Shown: positions 61,332 to 64,000 of the stretch, piece by piece | Layout: each line of letters starts with the position of its first letter | Position numbering within the stretch: position 1 is the first letter of the stretch | Source of the DNA: Cryptococcus deneoformans JEC21 | Lineage: Eukaryota > Basidiomycota > Tremellomycetes > Tremellales > Cryptococcaceae | Assembly: GCF_000091045.1 (NCBI RefSeq) | Contig: NC_006681.1 | Coordinates: 331,787-395,786 of the forward strand | Reading direction: 5' to 3' | DNA length: 64,000 bases | Program-made: the position numbers and the translations under genes | Notes under the pieces: generated by a model | What the model was told of the DNA's origin: nothing | Database searches by the model: none | The model's input: the letters and a program-made list of their open reading frames with translations, nothing else

Positions 61332-62140
61332 CTACTTTTCCAACATTTCTCCTTTTATCAGATCTCCTTTTCTTTCTTGCTCGTCCGATGAGGAAGCAGT
61401 CACAGGCTGTGCGAGAATCCTCTGTGCTTCCGGTACGTCTGCAAATGCTTCCCGCAGCTTCTTGACAACCATCTGGCGGATTTCCCTGATGACTGTACTG
61501 GCGATTTGAAGGATAGGACCGGCGAGGCCAAGTTGCAATATGATATACCTGTTGCTCTGTCAGTTGTGCAGGCAAACAATCAGCAGCTAAAACTAGTAAA
61601 CTCACCCGGAAGCAGCCAAAACCAAGAGCATGGCAAAGTACAACGGGTTGAACAATACCGCCATCGCCTCATTCCAGCCCAAAACAACAAGAACACCGTA
61701 CATCCACACGGGAATCTGCGCTACGCTACTGACCATACTTCTCTTCGCCTCAACATAGGCAGCATCAGCATCACGCTTGAACCTGGACTCAAGTGAAAGT
61801 AGTTTGGTGGCGGTGAGAAGGGTGAACGCTGTTGAGGGATCAAAGGGAGATGGGTCGGACTCGACGTCGAAGGACGGTTCGGGTGGTGGGAGCTCAGGAA
61901 GAAGTGAGCCCTCGGTTGGAGCGATGTTGGCGAAAAGTGGCAAGAGACCAAGCGTCTTTTTTTTATCATTAGCTGATGCTTGGTTCCTTACAGCTACTAA
62001 AACTCACTTCATCCTTGGCTTTTCTAAATGCCGCCTCAATGTCATCCTCAGGCCTCCAAACTCTCGGGACACCGGCTTCATCATATCTAAAGCTGTCTTC
62101 AAATTTTGTCCTCAATGTCGTCAGTACCGTGGAGTCAGAG

Positions 62141-62181
<41 letters not shown>

Positions 62182-62348
62182 AGCTCGAAGGGAAGCGAGA
62201 GCTGTGGAGTTCTCCTCATCACTGCAGTTGTAACCTATTCGACTGTCAGTGTCGCAACTACGAGAAGAAGACACTTCCTTACTCTTGGCCTTGGAAAGGT
62301 ATGCTTCCTCGGCAGCTTCTATAACGTCGGAATAAGTCTTCAAAACGG

Positions 62349-62384
<36 letters not shown>

Positions 62385-62462
62385 CCTCTACTGGCTCCAA
62401 GATCTGCCTCTTCACGTTTCGCTATTGGATTCATTAGCTTTATATACACAGGTGATCAGGGA

Positions 62463-62509
<47 letters not shown>

Positions 62510-62788
62510 GCGACACTTATCAGCGATGAGCTTAAGGTCCTCGTCTAGCAGAGCAAGCTCATGTTCATACTCCCAGTCGGTCTCCTCCACCTTGACCTCT
62601 GTATAACCATTTAGCATCGTTCCATAGGAGACAACAAGACACACGAACCCTTGGCGCCCGCCAAAAACCTTTCCCTAGCCCGCCTTTTCCCTTCTTCGAC
62701 AACAACGCCAAAATCGTACCCAGGCTCTTTCACCCCCGCAACAATATCCTTGGAAAACTTGGCAGTCTCGATTTTGTGGAGATTCTTG

Positions 62789-62825
<37 letters not shown>

Positions 62826-62832
62826 GCGATGC

Positions 62833-62868
<36 letters not shown>

Positions 62869-62954
62869 GTGGTATCGGGAGGCATCACGATCGAATTTTC
62901 CTACATGTTGATGTTAAGTGCAAATTCGCTCGCGTATTTTTCTCTTTAATCCCA

Positions 62955-62993
<39 letters not shown>

Positions 62994-63688
62994 GGCGCCC
63001 AGGCCCTCAACCACAGATCCCGCCTCCACAGGCCTCCGCACAATCTTTGCGCTTGCCAGGAATGCCTCAAATACCACTGTTGAGATTTCATCGCATCTAA
63101 ACTGGGCCAAAAGTTCCTGCTGGGTGGGAAGGTCAAGATCCTTGTTGGTAAGGACTTGTTGCTAACGAGTGAGTCAGTCAGTCTCTGACAGTTGATCACC
63201 GATGAAAACTCACCCAAATGCCCTCCATGTAAAATGAGACACCGTCCGCCGGGATACGCTTGTGATAAGCGGGTTGGAAGACGTAATCCTCTCTTGAGCG
63301 ATCTGTAAATCGTTGTCGCAACTCGAGTACAGCCTCTTCAAACTTTTCTGGCATGAGTACTTTGTGGGGCAACGCCGCGAAAGACAGGTCAAAGTAAGAT
63401 GAGAGAACGGCGTCTTCCAGATGCGCGGGCTACATAGGCACGTTAGCTGGAACCATAGAACTTGCGCCAATACATACTTTGGACAGGCTATCCCAGATTC
63501 TCTCCATGTCTTGAGTGAGTGTGGCAGTCAGGTTGGACATGGGTGTCGCACCGACATGATCTCGGATCACGAAGAGGATAAGTGTTTTCTCTTGAGGCCT
63601 GATGCTTCTATCAGCGAGTGGTCGAGTAGGAACCATGGAGACATACTTTGGCTTAGTGTTGTCTCCACCTCCTCCAAAAAGACCAAGA

Positions 63689-63732
<44 letters not shown>

Positions 63733-63802
63733 ATACAATCCAATTTGATGTTCCCTGTTGCACACCGTAAGCATCGCTCGCGACTATTTAACACTAAACG
63801 AC

Positions 63803-63892
<90 letters not shown>

Positions 63893-63893
63893 A

Positions 63894-63926
<33 letters not shown>

Positions 63927-63927
63927 T

Positions 63928-63961
<34 letters not shown>

Positions 63962-64000
63962 AGTGGTCTGCTGTCTTTTTGATTCGTCCATGACGTCGAA
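61332..64000 (-). CDS. SEY1: SEY1, atlastin/RHD3-type ER-fusion GTPase (N-terminus outside window)
   Basis: Dynamin-like GTPase that fuses ER tubules homotypically. The window ends just after the P-loop. The first visible codons read [18 protein letters not shown], which directly follows the family's GxxxxGKS loop, and next comes the G3 motif [11 protein letters not shown]. Then [20 protein letters not shown] and [14 protein letters not shown] are diagnostic of Sey1. Multiple introns follow through a long helical middle domain. Near the C-terminus are two paired membrane segments ([20 protein letters not shown], then [20 protein letters not shown]) and an amphipathic tail, ending KGEMLEK and a stop at 61332-61334. 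Confidence 0.93.

Overview
This is nuclear DNA of a basidiomycete yeast, almost certainly a member of the Cryptococcus neoformans/gattii complex. Genes are dense and split by many short introns (mostly 45-65 nt, GTRNGT...CTNAY...AG). UTRs are short. The spliced product at 8795-9839 has the 239-residue length and, from memory, nearly the sequence of Cryptococcus carbonic anhydrase Can2. I cannot tell the species or chromosome from sequence alone. Exon models were built by hand from splice signals and protein conservation. For most genes the exon lengths sum to a multiple of three.

Layout: 1-2630 (+) is the C-terminal part of an unidentified low-complexity protein. 3522-4247 (+) is RPB9. 4513-8359 (-) is a Upf1-type SF1B helicase with a mitochondrial-looking N-terminus. 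8795-9839 (-) is CAN2. 10.2-12.2 kb is sparse and holds a 30-bp tandem repeat and a doubtful ORF. 12239-13875 (+) is ALG3, convergent with a NIPA-type transporter at 13964-16011 (-). 16.3-17.15 kb is a decayed reverse transcriptase. 17754-20038 (-) is methylenetetrahydrofolate reductase. 21583-23471 (+) is a Golgi nucleotide-sugar (UDP-galactose-type) transporter. 23.5-26.9 kb is the largest gene-poor stretch. 26895-29899 (+) is a membrane-anchored GH5 exo-beta-1,3-glucanase. 30332-31136 (-) is the KDEL receptor ERD2, head-to-head with the P5A ATPase SPF1 at 31290-35962 (+), which is followed by PMR1 at 36202-40000 (+). 40279-42085 (-) is ornithine aminotransferase. 42487-46025 (-) is a large disordered protein rich in CDK sites. 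46782-47548 (+) is COX4, convergent with a mitochondrial tandem HMG-box protein at 47889-48820 (-). 49241-51893 (-) is a DHA1-type MFS pump. 53032-54846 (-) is unknown. 55078-56211 (-) is RTF2. 57180-58242 (+) is a TAF13-like protein. 58383-59278 (-) is a small membrane protein. 59548-60857 (-) is mevalonate diphosphate decarboxylase. 61332->64000 (-) is SEY1, cut by the window end.

A functional theme is the secretory pathway. ALG3, the nucleotide-sugar transporter, the wall glucanase, ERD2, SPF1, PMR1 and SEY1 all act in the ER, Golgi or cell wall. Four of them are consecutive between 26.9 and 40 kb, and ERD2 and SPF1 share a 153-bp promoter. The rest is ordinary core metabolism, transcription and mitochondrial function. 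I found no CRISPR array, secondary-metabolite cluster, toxin gene, intact transposon or convincing tRNA. The points worth following are gene-structure oddities: a start codon split by an intron, AUG-less N-terminal extensions, GC-AG introns and a synuclein-like tail on MTHFR. Two orphan AT-rich ORFs and an MBF-type promoter also stand out.
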